NCBI RefSeq assembly: GCF_020544405.1
Contig: NZ_CP065410.1
Location: forward strand, 1,612,001-1,676,000
Direction: 5' to 3'
Source of the DNA: Pseudomonas sp. IAC-BECa141
GTDB taxonomy: Bacteria > Pseudomonadota > Gammaproteobacteria > Pseudomonadales > Pseudomonadaceae
DNA length: 64,000 nucleotides
Shown piece after piece: positions 16,510 through 25,467 of this stretch. Each line of letters opens with the position of its first letter. Within the stretch, counting starts at the first letter, position 1. The notes below the pieces were generated by a model. The model was given only the letters and a program-made list of their open reading frames with translations. It searched no databases and was not told the DNA's origin. The translations under genes were made by a program, and so were the position numbers.

Positions 16510-19500
16510 ATGGCAACGCTCATCGGGATCGTCACTAAAGTCATTGGTCAGGTTTTCGCTCAATCGGCAGACGGCAGTCGGCGCCCATTGGTCGAAGGTG
16601 ATCGTCTGTTTGCAGGCGATCAATTGATCACCGGAGCAGAAGGGGCGGTTGCCGTCCATCTGCAAAATGGCCAGGAACTGACCCTCGGTCGCGACAGCAG
16701 CCTGACCATGAGCGGCCAGTTGCTGGCCGATCAGGCCGCCCACGTCAATGCCCCGGAAGCGGTGACCCCGAGCGAGTCGCAACTGACCGACGTCGAACAG
16801 ATTCAGAAAGCCATTGCCGCCGGCGATGACCCGACTCAAACCGCCGAAGCGACGGCGGCCGGCCCCGGAGCCACCGGTGGCGTGCCGGGTGCGCTGGGCG
16901 GCGGCCACAGTTTTGTGTTGCTGACCGAAGTGGCGGGCCGGGTCGATCCGGTCATCGGTTTCCCGACGGCCGGGTTCAACGGCATTCCGGAGTTTCCCGA
17001 AGAGCGGCATAACGCGGTGATCGACAACGGTGACGGCCAGGCCGCCCCGATTGTTCCGCCACCAACGCCGGTCAACAACCCGGTGACCCTCGGCGGCCTG
17101 TCCGTACCCGGCGGCGAATTGACCCTCAACGAAGCCAATCTGCCCGACGGTTCCGCTGCCAACCCTGGCGCGCTGACCCAGACCGGCAGCTTCACGGTGT
17201 CGGCGCCGGATGGCCTGAGCAGCCTGAGCATCGGTGGCATCAACGTGATTGTCGGTGGCGTGCCGATCGGTTTCCCGCAATCGATCACCACGCAACTGGG
17301 CAACACCCTGACCATCACCGGCTACAATCCGGCCACCGGCACGGTCAGCTACAGCTACACCCTCAACGGCAACGAAACCCACGCGGCGGGCGACGGTGCC
17401 AATAACCTCAGCGAACAATTCACCGTGATCGCCGGCGACAGCAATGGCGACACCGCGACCGGCACGCTGGACGTCAACATCACCGACGACGTGCCGAAAG
17501 CATTCGATGACAACAATGGCACGGCGACAGAGACTCAACTGACGCTGACCGGCAATGTGCTGACCAACGACGTGCAAGGTGCCGACCGCGTACCAGTCGG
17601 CGAGAACGCCGGTCCGATCACCCCCGGTACATTCATCGGGACTTACGGCACATTGGTGCTGAACGCCAACGGGACCTACACCTACACCCTCAACACCAAC
17701 GATGCGGACTTCAAAAACCTGCACGGCGGTGGCAATGGCACCGAGACTTTCACTTACACCCTGACCGATGCCGACGGCGATACCAGTACTGCGAACCTCG
17801 TCTTGCAGATCCACAACAACGACGATCCGGTGATCATCAATGGCCTCGACGTCAACGGTGGCGAACTCACCGTCTACGAAAAAAACCTCGGCGACGGCAG
17901 TGCGCCGGATTCGGCGGCCCTGACCCAGAGCGGCTCCTTCACCATCACCGCGCTGGACGGCGTCACCACGCTGACCATCGGCGGCATCGCCGTGGTCACC
18001 AATGGCGTAGCCGCAGGTTTTCCGCAATCCATCGTCACGCCGTTGGGCAGCACGCTGACCATCACCGGTTTCAACGCGGCCACCGGCGTCGTCGGCTACA
18101 GCTACACCCTGGTCGACAACGAAGCGCATCCAAACGCCAACGGCGCCAACGTGCTGAACGAGCAGTTCGCCGTGACCGTGATCGATGACAACGGCACCAC
18201 CGCCAACGCCACGCTGGACGTGAACATCGTCGACGACCTGCCAAAAGGTGTGGACGACAGCAACGCCGGGACTGCCTCGGAAACCAACCTCACATTGACT
18301 GGCAACGTCCTGACCAACGACGTGCAAGGCGCCGACCGCGTGCCGACCGGCCCGAATGCCGGCCCGATCACCGCCGGCACTTTCACCGGGACTTACGGCA
18401 CGCTGGTGCTGAATGCCAACGGGACCTACACCTACACGCTGAATACCAACGATGCGGACTTCAAAAACCTGCATGGCGGCGGCAACGGCACCGAGACTTT
18501 CACCTACACCATTACCGACGCCGACGGCGATACCAGCACCGCGAACCTCGTCCTGCAGATCCACAACAACGACGATCCGGTGATCATCAATGGCCTCGAC
18601 GTGAATGGTGGCGAACTCACCGTCTACGAAAAAAACCTCGGCGACGGCAGTGCGCCGGATTCGGCGGCCCTGACCCAGAGCGGCTCCTTCACCATCACCG
18701 CGCTGGACGGCGTCACCACGCTGACCATCGGCGGCATCGCCGTGGTCACCAATGGCGTAGCCGCAGGTTTTCCGCAATCCATCGTCACGCCGTTGGGCAG
18801 CACGCTGACCATCACCGGTTTCAACGCTGCAACCGGCGTCGTCAGCTACAGCTACACCCTGGTCGACAACGAAGCGCATCCAAACGCCAACGGCGCCAAC
18901 GTGCTGAACGAGCAGTTCGCTGTGACCGTGGTCGATGACAACGGCACCACTGCCAACGCCACGCTGGACGTGAACATCGTCGACGACCTGCCAAAAGGCG
19001 TGGACGACAGCAACGCCGGGACTGCCTCGGAAACCAACCTCACATTGACTGGCAACGTCCTGACCAACGACGTGCAAGGCGCCGACCGCGTGCCGACCGG
19101 CCCGAATGCCGGCCCGATCACCGCCGGCACTTTCACCGGGACTTACGGCACGCTGGTGCTGAATGCCAACGGCACCTACACCTACACCCTCAACACCAAT
19201 GATGCGGACTTCAAAAACCTGCACGGCGGTGGCAATGGCACCGAGACCTTCACCTACACCATCACCGATGCCGATGGCGATATCAGCACCGCGAACCTCG
19301 TCCTGCAGATCCACAACAACGACGATCAGGTCTACCTCAACGGCCTCGACGTCAACGGTGGCGAACTCACCGTCTACGAGAAAAACCTTAGCGACGGCAC
19401 CAGCCCCAACATTCCGGCGCTGACCCAGAGCGGCACCTTCACCGTCACCGCGCTCGACGGTCTGCAGACCCTGACCGTGGGCGGCATTGCCGTGATCACC

Positions 19501-22500
19501 AACGGCGTCGCGGCCGGGTTCCCGCAATCGGCGGTCACGCCGCTGGGCAGCACGCTGACCATCACCGGATACGACCCGGCCACCGGCGTTGTCAGCTACA
19601 GCTACACCCTGGTCGATAACGAAACCCACCCGAACGCCAACGGCGCCAACAGCATCACCGAGAACTTCAACGTGGTGGCGACCGACACCGATGGCAGCAC
19701 CGCCACCGGGCAGATCAACGTCAACATCATCGATGACCTGCCGACCGCCAAGCCTGACGCAACGTCAGTGCAGGAGGGCGGCACCGTCAGCGGCAACGTG
19801 CTGGACAACGACATCGGCGGCGCCGACGGCCCGGCTGTCAGCGGTGCCGTGGTCGGCGTGCGCGCCGGATCCGACACCTCGACCTCAGCCATCGGCGGCC
19901 TCAACAGCAACATCAACGGCACCTACGGCTACCTGACCCTCGACGCCAACGGCAACGCGGTCTATCACAGCAACCCGAATGCCGTGAGCGGCCCGGGTGC
20001 GGTGGACGTATTCGTGTACACCGTGCGCGATTCCGATGGCGATGAAAGCACCACCACTATCACCATCGACGTCTACAACAGCTGCCTCAAAGCGGTCAGC
20101 GACAACGACGTCACCGTGTACGAAAAAGCCCTCGACCTGACCAAGGACGGCCAGGATCTGGCCGCCGGCACGGTCACCGGCAGCGATCCGGCCAGCACCG
20201 GGGAAACAGCGTCCGGCACGCTGGTCGGCTCGGTCACCGGCGCTGTAGGTGCGATCAGCTATGCGCTGGTCGGCAGCGCCACCGGCAACTACGGGCAGAT
20301 CGTGCTCAACCCCGACGGCACGTACACCTACACCCTGACCTCACCGGCCAGCACCACCCCGCACGCCGATGACGGCGCCAACACCCTGACCGAAACCTTC
20401 ACCTACCAGGCGACCGATTCGCTGGGCAACGTCGTCACCAGCACCATCGTGGTCAACATCGTCGATGACGTGCCGAAGGCGATCAACGACAGCAACGCCA
20501 GCACCGCGTCGGAAACCCAGTTGACCCTCAACGGCAACGTGCTGACCAACGACGTGCAAGGCGCCGACGTGGTGGCGACCGGTCCGAATGCCGGCCCGAT
20601 CACCCCCGGCACCTTCATCGGCACTTACGGCACCCTGGTGCTGAACGCCAACGGCACGTACACCTACACCCTCGACACCAACGATGCGGACTTCAAAAAC
20701 CTGCACGGCGGTGGCAACGGCACCGAGACCTTCACCTACACCCTGACCGATGCCGACGGCGACACCAGCACCGCCAACCTGGTGCTGAACATCCACAACA
20801 ACGACGATCCGGTGGTCCTCAACGGCCTCGACGTGAATGGCGGCGAACTCACCGTCTACGAGAAAAACCTCAGCGACGGCACCAGCCCCGACATCCCGGC
20901 GCTGACCCAGAGCGGCACCTTCACTGTGACGGCCCTCGACGGTCTGCAAACCCTGACCGTGGGCGGCATTGCCGTGATGACCAACGGCGTCGCCGCAGGC
21001 TTCCCGCAATCGATCGTCACTCCGCTGGGCAGCACGCTGACCATCACCGGTTACAACCCGGCTACCGGCGTGGTGAGTTACAGCTACACCCTGGTCGATA
21101 ACGAAACCCACCCGAACGCCAACGGCGCCAACAGCCTCACCGAGAACTTCAACGTGGTGGCGACGGACACCGATGGCAGCACTGCGACCGGGCAAATCAA
21201 CGTCAACATCATCGATGACTTGCCGACCGCCAAGGCCGACACCGGCTCGGTGGCGGAGGGCGGCACGGTCAACATCAGCGCGTTGGGCAATGATGTCAGC
21301 GGTGCCGATGGTGCGGCCGTTGTGGTCGGCGTGCGTGCCGGCAGTGACACTGCGACCTCGGCCATCGGCGGGCTCAACAGCAACATCAACGGCAGCTACG
21401 GTTACCTGACCCTCGATGCGGCCGGCAACGCGGTCTATCACAGCAACCCGAACTCGGTGAGCCCGCCGGGCGCCACCGACACGTTCACCTACACCATCCG
21501 CGACAGTGACGGCGACGAAAGCACCACCACCATCACCGTCAACGTCGCCGACAGCAAACTCGTGGCCTCGACCGATCAGGACGTGACCGTCTACGAAAAA
21601 GCCCTCGACCTGACCAAGGACGGCCAGGATCTGGCCCCCGGCACGGTCACCGGCAGCGATCCTTCCAATACCGGCGAAACTGCCAGCGGCACATTGGTCG
21701 GTTCGGTCAGCGGCGGCAGCGGGGCGATCACCTACACCCTGGTCGGCAGCGCCACCGGCACTTACGGGCAGATCCAGCTCAACGCCGACGGCACCTACAC
21801 CTACACCCTGACCTCGGCGCCGAAAACCACGCCGAACGCCAACGACGGGCCGAACACCCTGAGCGAAAGCTTCACCTACAAAGCCACCGATGCGCTGGGC
21901 AACAGCACCACCAGCACCCTCGTGGTCAACATCGTCGACGACGTGCCCAAAGCGGTAGCGTCGGATCGTTCGGTGGCGGCGGTGGAGATCGACTCCAACA
22001 TCCTCATCGTCCTCGACATCTCCGGCAGCATGGCCGACGCCTCCGGCGTACCGGGCCTGTCGCGGCTGGACCTGGCCAAGCAGGCGATCAGTGCCTTGCT
22101 CGACAAGTACGACGATCTGGGTGATGTGAAAGTGCAGCTCGTCACCTTCAGCAGCAACGCCACCGACCGCACTTCGGTGTGGGTCGATGTCGCCACGGCC
22201 AAGACCCTTCTGGCCGGCCTGAGTGCGGGCGGCGGCACCAACTACGATGCGGCCGTGGCGACCATGTACAACGCGTTCAACACCTCCGGCAAACTCACCG
22301 GGGCGCAGAACGTCGGCTATTTCTTCTCCGACGGCAAACCCAACGAGGGTGACATCGGCACCGCCGACGAGGCGACGCTCAAGGCGTTCCTCGATGCCAA
22401 CAACATCAAGAACTACGCGATCGGCCTGGGCAGCGGCGTGAGTAACGCCAACCTCGATCCGCTGGCCTACGACGGCATCACGCACACCAACACCAATGCG

Positions 22501-24417
22501 GTGGTGGTCACCGATCTCAACCAGCTCAACTCGGTGCTCTCCGGCACTGTCGAGGGTGCGCCGGTCACCGGTTCACTGCTGGGCGAGGGCGGCACGTTCG
22601 GCGCGGATGGCGGGTTCATCAAGTCCATCGTGGTCGACGGCACCACCTACACCTATGACCCGAAAGCCAACAGCGGCCAGGGGTCGCTGACCGCCAGCGG
22701 CGGCGCCAACCACGGCACCTTCAACACGGTGAACAACACCCTGAGCATCGCCACCAACAACAGCGGCACCCTGGTGGTCAACCTCGACACCGGCGACTAC
22801 AGCTACACCTCGCAGAAAACCACCAGCGTGGTGATCACCGAGAACATCGGCTTCACCCTCAGCGACAACGACGGCGACCTCGCCAGCTCGACCCTGACCG
22901 TGAAAGTGATCCCCAACGCGCCTCCGGTGGCGGTGGACGACCACATCATCACCAACGTGCTGTCGGGCAATATCGTGGTGCCGGGCGAACTGCTGCTGGC
23001 CAACGACACCGATCCGAACGGCGACACCCTCAACGCCACGCCAACCTCGTTCAACACGGGCTGGATCTCCAAATCGGCAGACTTCACCGGCACTGGCGCG
23101 ATCAGCTTCACCGGCACCAATGCCAACACCGCCGCCAACCAGAACCTGGCCAACGTGCGCAATGCGTTCAGCGCCAACGCCGCGACCATGACCGCCGTGC
23201 TGGTGGTCAGCGGTTACCTCGGTGCTGTGACCAACACCAACGCCAACGATGAAGACCGCATCACCGTCAACCTGCGCCAGGGCGAAACCCTCAACCTGGA
23301 CCACAACCTGGCGGCCGGTCACATCACCATGGAGTACTCGATCAACGGCGGCGCGTACATCGCCCTCGCGGACGGCCAGACCCTGACCGCGACGTCCGAC
23401 GGCGTCTATCAGATCCACATCACCAACATCACCAACACCACGGGCAGCAACGCCAATGCGGCGGAGAACTACCAGCTGACCATGACCCTCAACTACGCCG
23501 GGGCCCAAGACATCACCCCGGACTACCACGGCACCTACACCGCCAACGACAACCATGGCGGCAGCGATACGGCGAACGTGACCATCAGCTACCAGGACGG
23601 CCACACCCTCACCGGCACTTCGGGCGATGACGTGCTGGTGGCCGGCACCGGTGACAACATTATCAATGCCGGAGACGGCAACGATGTGCTGACCGCAGGC
23701 TCCGGCAATAACGAACTGCACGGCGGCGCCGGCAACGACTTGCTCTACAGCGGCCCGGGCAACGACCTGCTCGACGGTGGCAGCGGCATCGACACCGCCA
23801 GCTACGCCCATGCGACCGCCGGGGTGACGGTCAACCTCGGCCTGCTCGGTGCGCAAAACACCATTGGCGCCGGGACAGACACCCTGACCGGCATCGAAAA
23901 TCTGGTCGGCTCGAACTTCAACGACACCCTGACCGGCGACAACAATAACAACGTCATCAACGGTGGCCTGGGCAACGACATCCTCAACGGCGGCGGGGGC
24001 GATGACCTGCTGATCGGCGGGATGGGCAACAACACCCTGACCGGCGGGCCGGGCGCCGACACCTTCCAGTGGCTCAAGGGCAACAGCGGCCATGACCTCG
24101 TCACCGACTTCACCCCCGGCACAGACAAGCTCGACCTGTCGCAACTGCTGCAAGGTGAAAACGGCACGTCGGCATCACTGGATGACTACCTGCACTTCAC
24201 CGTCACCGGCAGCGGCGCCTCTGTCATGACCAGCATCAATGTCAGCGCCATGGCCGGCGCCACGCCGAACCAGACCATCGACCTGGCCGGCGTCAACCTC
24301 GCCAGCCATTACGGCGTGACGCCGGGGGCGGGCGGGCTGATCGCCAGCGGGCACGACACGGCGACGATAATCAACGGCATGTTGAATGATCATTCGTTGA
24401 AGGTGGACACGGTGTGA
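16510..24417 (+). CDS. Giant RTX adhesin with Lap-type retention module (LapA/MapA-like)
   Basis: A 2635-residue surface adhesin secreted by the adjacent type I system. Residues 1-~125 are the retention module (MATLIGIVTKVIGQVFAQSA...), with TAAG at 115-118, the site cut by the LapG protease when c-di-GMP is low. From ~195 there are Ig-like/VCBS-type repeats of about 250 residues (starting near 195, 445, 695, 945, 1439), some nearly identical. A von Willebrand A domain starts near 1825 with a complete MIDAS (DISGSM at 1836, GGGTNYD, SDGKPN). RTX calcium-binding nonapeptides (GGxGND) lie at ~2366-2525, followed by the C-terminal secretion signal. GGAGG seven bases before 16510 decides the start. 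No lapD or lapG is adjacent, which favours a MapA-like paralogue. Confidence 0.93.
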   Translation: MATLIGIVTKVIGQVFAQSADGSRRPLVEGDRLFAGDQLITGAEGAVAVHLQNGQELTLGRDSSLTMSGQLLADQAAHVNAPEAVTPSESQLTDVEQIQKAIAAGDDPTQTAEATAAGPGATGGVPGALGGGHSFVLLTEVAGRVDPVIGFPTAGFNGIPEFPEERHNAVIDNGDGQAAPIVPPPTPVNNPVTLGGLSVPGGELTLNEANLPDGSAANPGALTQTGSFTVSAPDGLSSLSIGGINVIVGGVPIGFPQSITTQLGNTLTITGYNPATGTVSYSYTLNGNETHAAGDGANNLSEQFTVIAGDSNGDTATGTLDVNITDDVPKAFDDNNGTATETQLTLTGNVLTNDVQGADRVPVGENAGPITPGTFIGTYGTLVLNANGTYTYTLNTNDADFKNLHGGGNGTETFTYTLTDADGDTSTANLVLQIHNNDDPVIINGLDVNGGELTVYEKNLGDGSAPDSAALTQSGSFTITALDGVTTLTIGGIAVVTNGVAAGFPQSIVTPLGSTLTITGFNAATGVVGYSYTLVDNEAHPNANGANVLNEQFAVTVIDDNGTTANATLDVNIVDDLPKGVDDSNAGTASETNLTLTGNVLTNDVQGADRVPTGPNAGPITAGTFTGTYGTLVLNANGTYTYTLNTNDADFKNLHGGGNGTETFTYTITDADGDTSTANLVLQIHNNDDPVIINGLDVNGGELTVYEKNLGDGSAPDSAALTQSGSFTITALDGVTTLTIGGIAVVTNGVAAGFPQSIVTPLGSTLTITGFNAATGVVSYSYTLVDNEAHPNANGANVLNEQFAVTVVDDNGTTANATLDVNIVDDLPKGVDDSNAGTASETNLTLTGNVLTNDVQGADRVPTGPNAGPITAGTFTGTYGTLVLNANGTYTYTLNTNDADFKNLHGGGNGTETFTYTITDADGDISTANLVLQIHNNDDQVYLNGLDVNGGELTVYEKNLSDGTSPNIPALTQSGTFTVTALDGLQTLTVGGIAVITNGVAAGFPQSAVTPLGSTLTITGYDPATGVVSYSYTLVDNETHPNANGANSITENFNVVATDTDGSTATGQINVNIIDDLPTAKPDATSVQEGGTVSGNVLDNDIGGADGPAVSGAVVGVRAGSDTSTSAIGGLNSNINGTYGYLTLDANGNAVYHSNPNAVSGPGAVDVFVYTVRDSDGDESTTTITIDVYNSCLKAVSDNDVTVYEKALDLTKDGQDLAAGTVTGSDPASTGETASGTLVGSVTGAVGAISYALVGSATGNYGQIVLNPDGTYTYTLTSPASTTPHADDGANTLTETFTYQATDSLGNVVTSTIVVNIVDDVPKAINDSNASTASETQLTLNGNVLTNDVQGADVVATGPNAGPITPGTFIGTYGTLVLNANGTYTYTLDTNDADFKNLHGGGNGTETFTYTLTDADGDTSTANLVLNIHNNDDPVVLNGLDVNGGELTVYEKNLSDGTSPDIPALTQSGTFTVTALDGLQTLTVGGIAVMTNGVAAGFPQSIVTPLGSTLTITGYNPATGVVSYSYTLVDNETHPNANGANSLTENFNVVATDTDGSTATGQINVNIIDDLPTAKADTGSVAEGGTVNISALGNDVSGADGAAVVVGVRAGSDTATSAIGGLNSNINGSYGYLTLDAAGNAVYHSNPNSVSPPGATDTFTYTIRDSDGDESTTTITVNVADSKLVASTDQDVTVYEKALDLTKDGQDLAPGTVTGSDPSNTGETASGTLVGSVSGGSGAITYTLVGSATGTYGQIQLNADGTYTYTLTSAPKTTPNANDGPNTLSESFTYKATDALGNSTTSTLVVNIVDDVPKAVASDRSVAAVEIDSNILIVLDISGSMADASGVPGLSRLDLAKQAISALLDKYDDLGDVKVQLVTFSSNATDRTSVWVDVATAKTLLAGLSAGGGTNYDAAVATMYNAFNTSGKLTGAQNVGYFFSDGKPNEGDIGTADEATLKAFLDANNIKNYAIGLGSGVSNANLDPLAYDGITHTNTNAVVVTDLNQLNSVLSGTVEGAPVTGSLLGEGGTFGADGGFIKSIVVDGTTYTYDPKANSGQGSLTASGGANHGTFNTVNNTLSIATNNSGTLVVNLDTGDYSYTSQKTTSVVITENIGFTLSDNDGDLASSTLTVKVIPNAPPVAVDDHIITNVLSGNIVVPGELLLANDTDPNGDTLNATPTSFNTGWISKSADFTGTGAISFTGTNANTAANQNLANVRNAFSANAATMTAVLVVSGYLGAVTNTNANDEDRITVNLRQGETLNLDHNLAAGHITMEYSINGGAYIALADGQTLTATSDGVYQIHITNITNTTGSNANAAENYQLTMTLNYAGAQDITPDYHGTYTANDNHGGSDTANVTISYQDGHTLTGTSGDDVLVAGTGDNIINAGDGNDVLTAGSGNNELHGGAGNDLLYSGPGNDLLDGGSGIDTASYAHATAGVTVNLGLLGAQNTIGAGTDTLTGIENLVGSNFNDTLTGDNNNNVINGGLGNDILNGGGGDDLLIGGMGNNTLTGGPGADTFQWLKGNSGHDLVTDFTPGTDKLDLSQLLQGENGTSASLDDYLHFTVTGSGASVMTSINVSAMAGATPNQTIDLAGVNLASHYGVTPGAGGLIASGHDTATIINGMLNDHSLKVDTV
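17842..19341 (+). repeat. Two 750-bp tandem repeats in the adhesin gene
   Basis: Bases 17842-18591 and 18592-19341 are nearly identical, in frame, 250 codons each. Long stretches are unchanged even at third codon positions. A third, more diverged unit begins at 19342 and another at 20824. The identity indicates recent duplication or gene conversion and predicts variation in length between strains. Confidence 0.92.
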
Positions 24418-24434
24418 GCCGGGGCTGAAACGAC

Positions 24435-24477
24435 AAAACCCGCCGTCCCGATCAAACGGGACGGCGGGTTTTTCTTT
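24435..24477 (+). terminator. Rho-independent terminator after the adhesin gene
   Basis: A 15-bp stem (AAACCCGCCGTCCCG, six-base loop, CGGGACGGCGGGTTT) is followed by TTCTTT, 18 bp after the adhesin stop codon. Confidence 0.93.
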
Positions 24478-24496
24478 GCTCAGGCGACAGAGGCTC

Positions 24497-24619
24497 GATC
24501 GTTCCCACGCTCCGCGTGGGAATGCCTCAATGGACGCTCTGCGTCCGCTCTTTGGGACGCAGAGCGTCCCGGGCTGCATTCCCACGCGGACGGTTCGACG
24601 CCTCGACGTGGGAACGATC
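24497..24619. repeat. GATCGTTCCCACGC palindromic repeat, copy 4
   Basis: A 123-bp copy between the adhesin terminator and the convergent DUF6124 gene. It shares the GGACGGTTCGACGCC segment with copy 3, unlike copies 1 and 2. Confidence 0.87.
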
Positions 24620-24625
24620 AGGCGA

Positions 24626-25003
24626 TCAGGCTACAGCGGGCGCCTCAGCTTTCACCTCCAGATTATCCAGCACCCGGTTCACCGCCAGCTCACCCAGCAT
24701 GATCAGCTGCGCAATTCCCAGCAGCACATGCCGATGCGAGCCGTCCACCAGCCCGGCGAAGTCATTGGCCATGACCTTGGCCGAAGTCAGGGTTTCGCAG
24801 GCGTCGGCCAGCAGTTCTTCGCTGTCGATGCCGGGAGCAATGAGGTAGCGGGTATTGGGTTTGAGCAGCGGTTTTCGGGGGAGCAGCGGATTGAGGTAAT
24901 GATCGAGGGCGCGTTCGGCGGCTTCGTGGAATTTCTTGGAATCGAGGGTTTCGTAGGGGGAAGTCGAATCGACTTCCGGCGGGTTTGGCGTGGGTTTGAC
25001 CAT
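24626..25003 (-). CDS. DUF6124-family protein
   Basis: A 125-residue protein of a Pseudomonas family I know as DUF6124 (formerly grouped with DUF3077). The N-terminus MVKPTPNPPEVDS is proline-rich. The middle has PLLPRKPLLKPNTRYLIAPGIDSEELLADACETLTSAKVMANDF, and the C-terminal half is a helical hairpin (HRHVLLGIAQLIMLGELAVNRVLDNLEV). No signal peptide or membrane helix is seen. The function is unknown. Its start codon is preceded by a hairpin covering the Shine-Dalgarno and by a long leader with repeated elements. A broken second copy occurs at 29049. Confidence 0.75.
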   Translation of the reverse strand: MVKPTPNPPEVDSTSPYETLDSKKFHEAAERALDHYLNPLLPRKPLLKPNTRYLIAPGIDSEELLADACETLTSAKVMANDFAGLVDGSHRHVLLGIAQLIMLGELAVNRVLDNLEVKAEAPAVA

Positions 25004-25010
25004 GGATAAA

Positions 25011-25030
25011 GCCTCTAGAGTAGTGGAGGC
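25011..25030 (-). promoter_or_regulatory. Hairpin sequestering the DUF6124 Shine-Dalgarno
   Basis: On the minus strand GCCTC (10-base loop) GAGGC forms a stem whose 3' arm contains the Shine-Dalgarno GAGG, seven bases before the ATG at 25003. The equivalent place before the broken copy at 29125 has CTCCGT/ACGGAG, a different sequence that can form the same structure. Confidence 0.55.
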
Positions 25031-25330
25031 GCCACGCTTCGCTGCTAAACGAAAGAGGTGGCGGCCGTACGCGGGTTAGCAGACCAGGACTCTAGAACCC
25101 GGCGCACCGAAGTGCCCCACGCAAAGCCGCCATAACGTGAACTGACAGGCGTGAGCCTGATCACGAACGAACGGCATTGTGCGTCTAGAGTAGATCCGGG
25201 CTGCTAAACCCGATCGCTGCTTTTCAGCGACCGCCAAACAATAGAACCCGCCCCCTAGGCGCACAAGCCGGCGGATTCTGGCGGATGCGTAGGCAAAGGC
25301 GCAAGGTTATGTAGCTTTTCGGACATAAGT
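25031..25330 (-). promoter_or_regulatory. Structured leader upstream of the DUF6124 gene
   Basis: A gene-free ~300-bp stretch with related elements of the form GGGTTTAGCAG...CTCTAGA. One faces right at 25073-25100, one faces left at 25184-25211 (together an inverted pair enclosing ~83 bp), and a third, leftward, at 25012-25050 runs into the start region. A further hairpin TCGCTG/CAGCGA is at about 25213-25230. It may be a cis-acting RNA or a small mobile-type element. A 62-codon frame on the minus strand (stop at 25076) crosses the same region, but its coding status is doubtful. Confidence 0.5.
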
Positions 25331-25373
25331 TTCAACACTCTTCAACGAGGGTTTCCGAAGGCTCGGAAACGAC

Positions 25374-25411
25374 AAAACCCGCACTCCCCTTGAAAGGAAG
25401 TGCGGGTTTTC
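25374..25411. terminator. Bidirectional terminator-like hairpin
   Basis: AAAACCCGCACT and AGTGCGGGTTTT form a long stem with A and T runs on both sides, so it can act on either strand. It lies between the DUF6124 leader and the end of the first Ig-like gene, and is best placed to end that gene's minus-strand transcript. Confidence 0.85.
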
Positions 25412-25416
25412 ATAGT

Positions 25417-25447
25417 GGGGACTGGTAAATAAATGCGTCCCCTTTTA
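25417..25447. repeat. GGGGAC...GTCCCC hairpin
   Basis: GGGGAC and GTCCCC, 14 bases apart and followed by TTTTATT, form a short stem-loop. It resembles short hairpins common in proteobacterial intergenic regions. It lies directly after the stop region of the Ig-like gene fragment. Confidence 0.4.
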
Positions 25448-25467
25448 TTCCGAGGTTTTTGCAGCTC

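Noticed and set aside
16333-24153. Very long open frames on the minus strand inside the adhesin gene (about 1098, 714 and 526 codons)
   Set aside because: They are shadows of a repetitive, G+C-rich coding sequence. Their translations repeat like the sense gene and have no domain sense, start site or promoter, while the sense frame has clear adhesin domains.
10865-24417. Calling the system the canonical lapA locus
   Set aside because: lapD and lapG, which accompany lapA in P. fluorescens, are absent and neighbours differ; a MapA-like paralogue fits better, so no lap symbols were assigned.
25076-25264. A 62-codon minus-strand frame in the DUF6124 leader as a gene
   Set aside because: It runs through the inverted elements, lacks a convincing ribosome site and has no family I recognise. 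I kept the region as a leader only.
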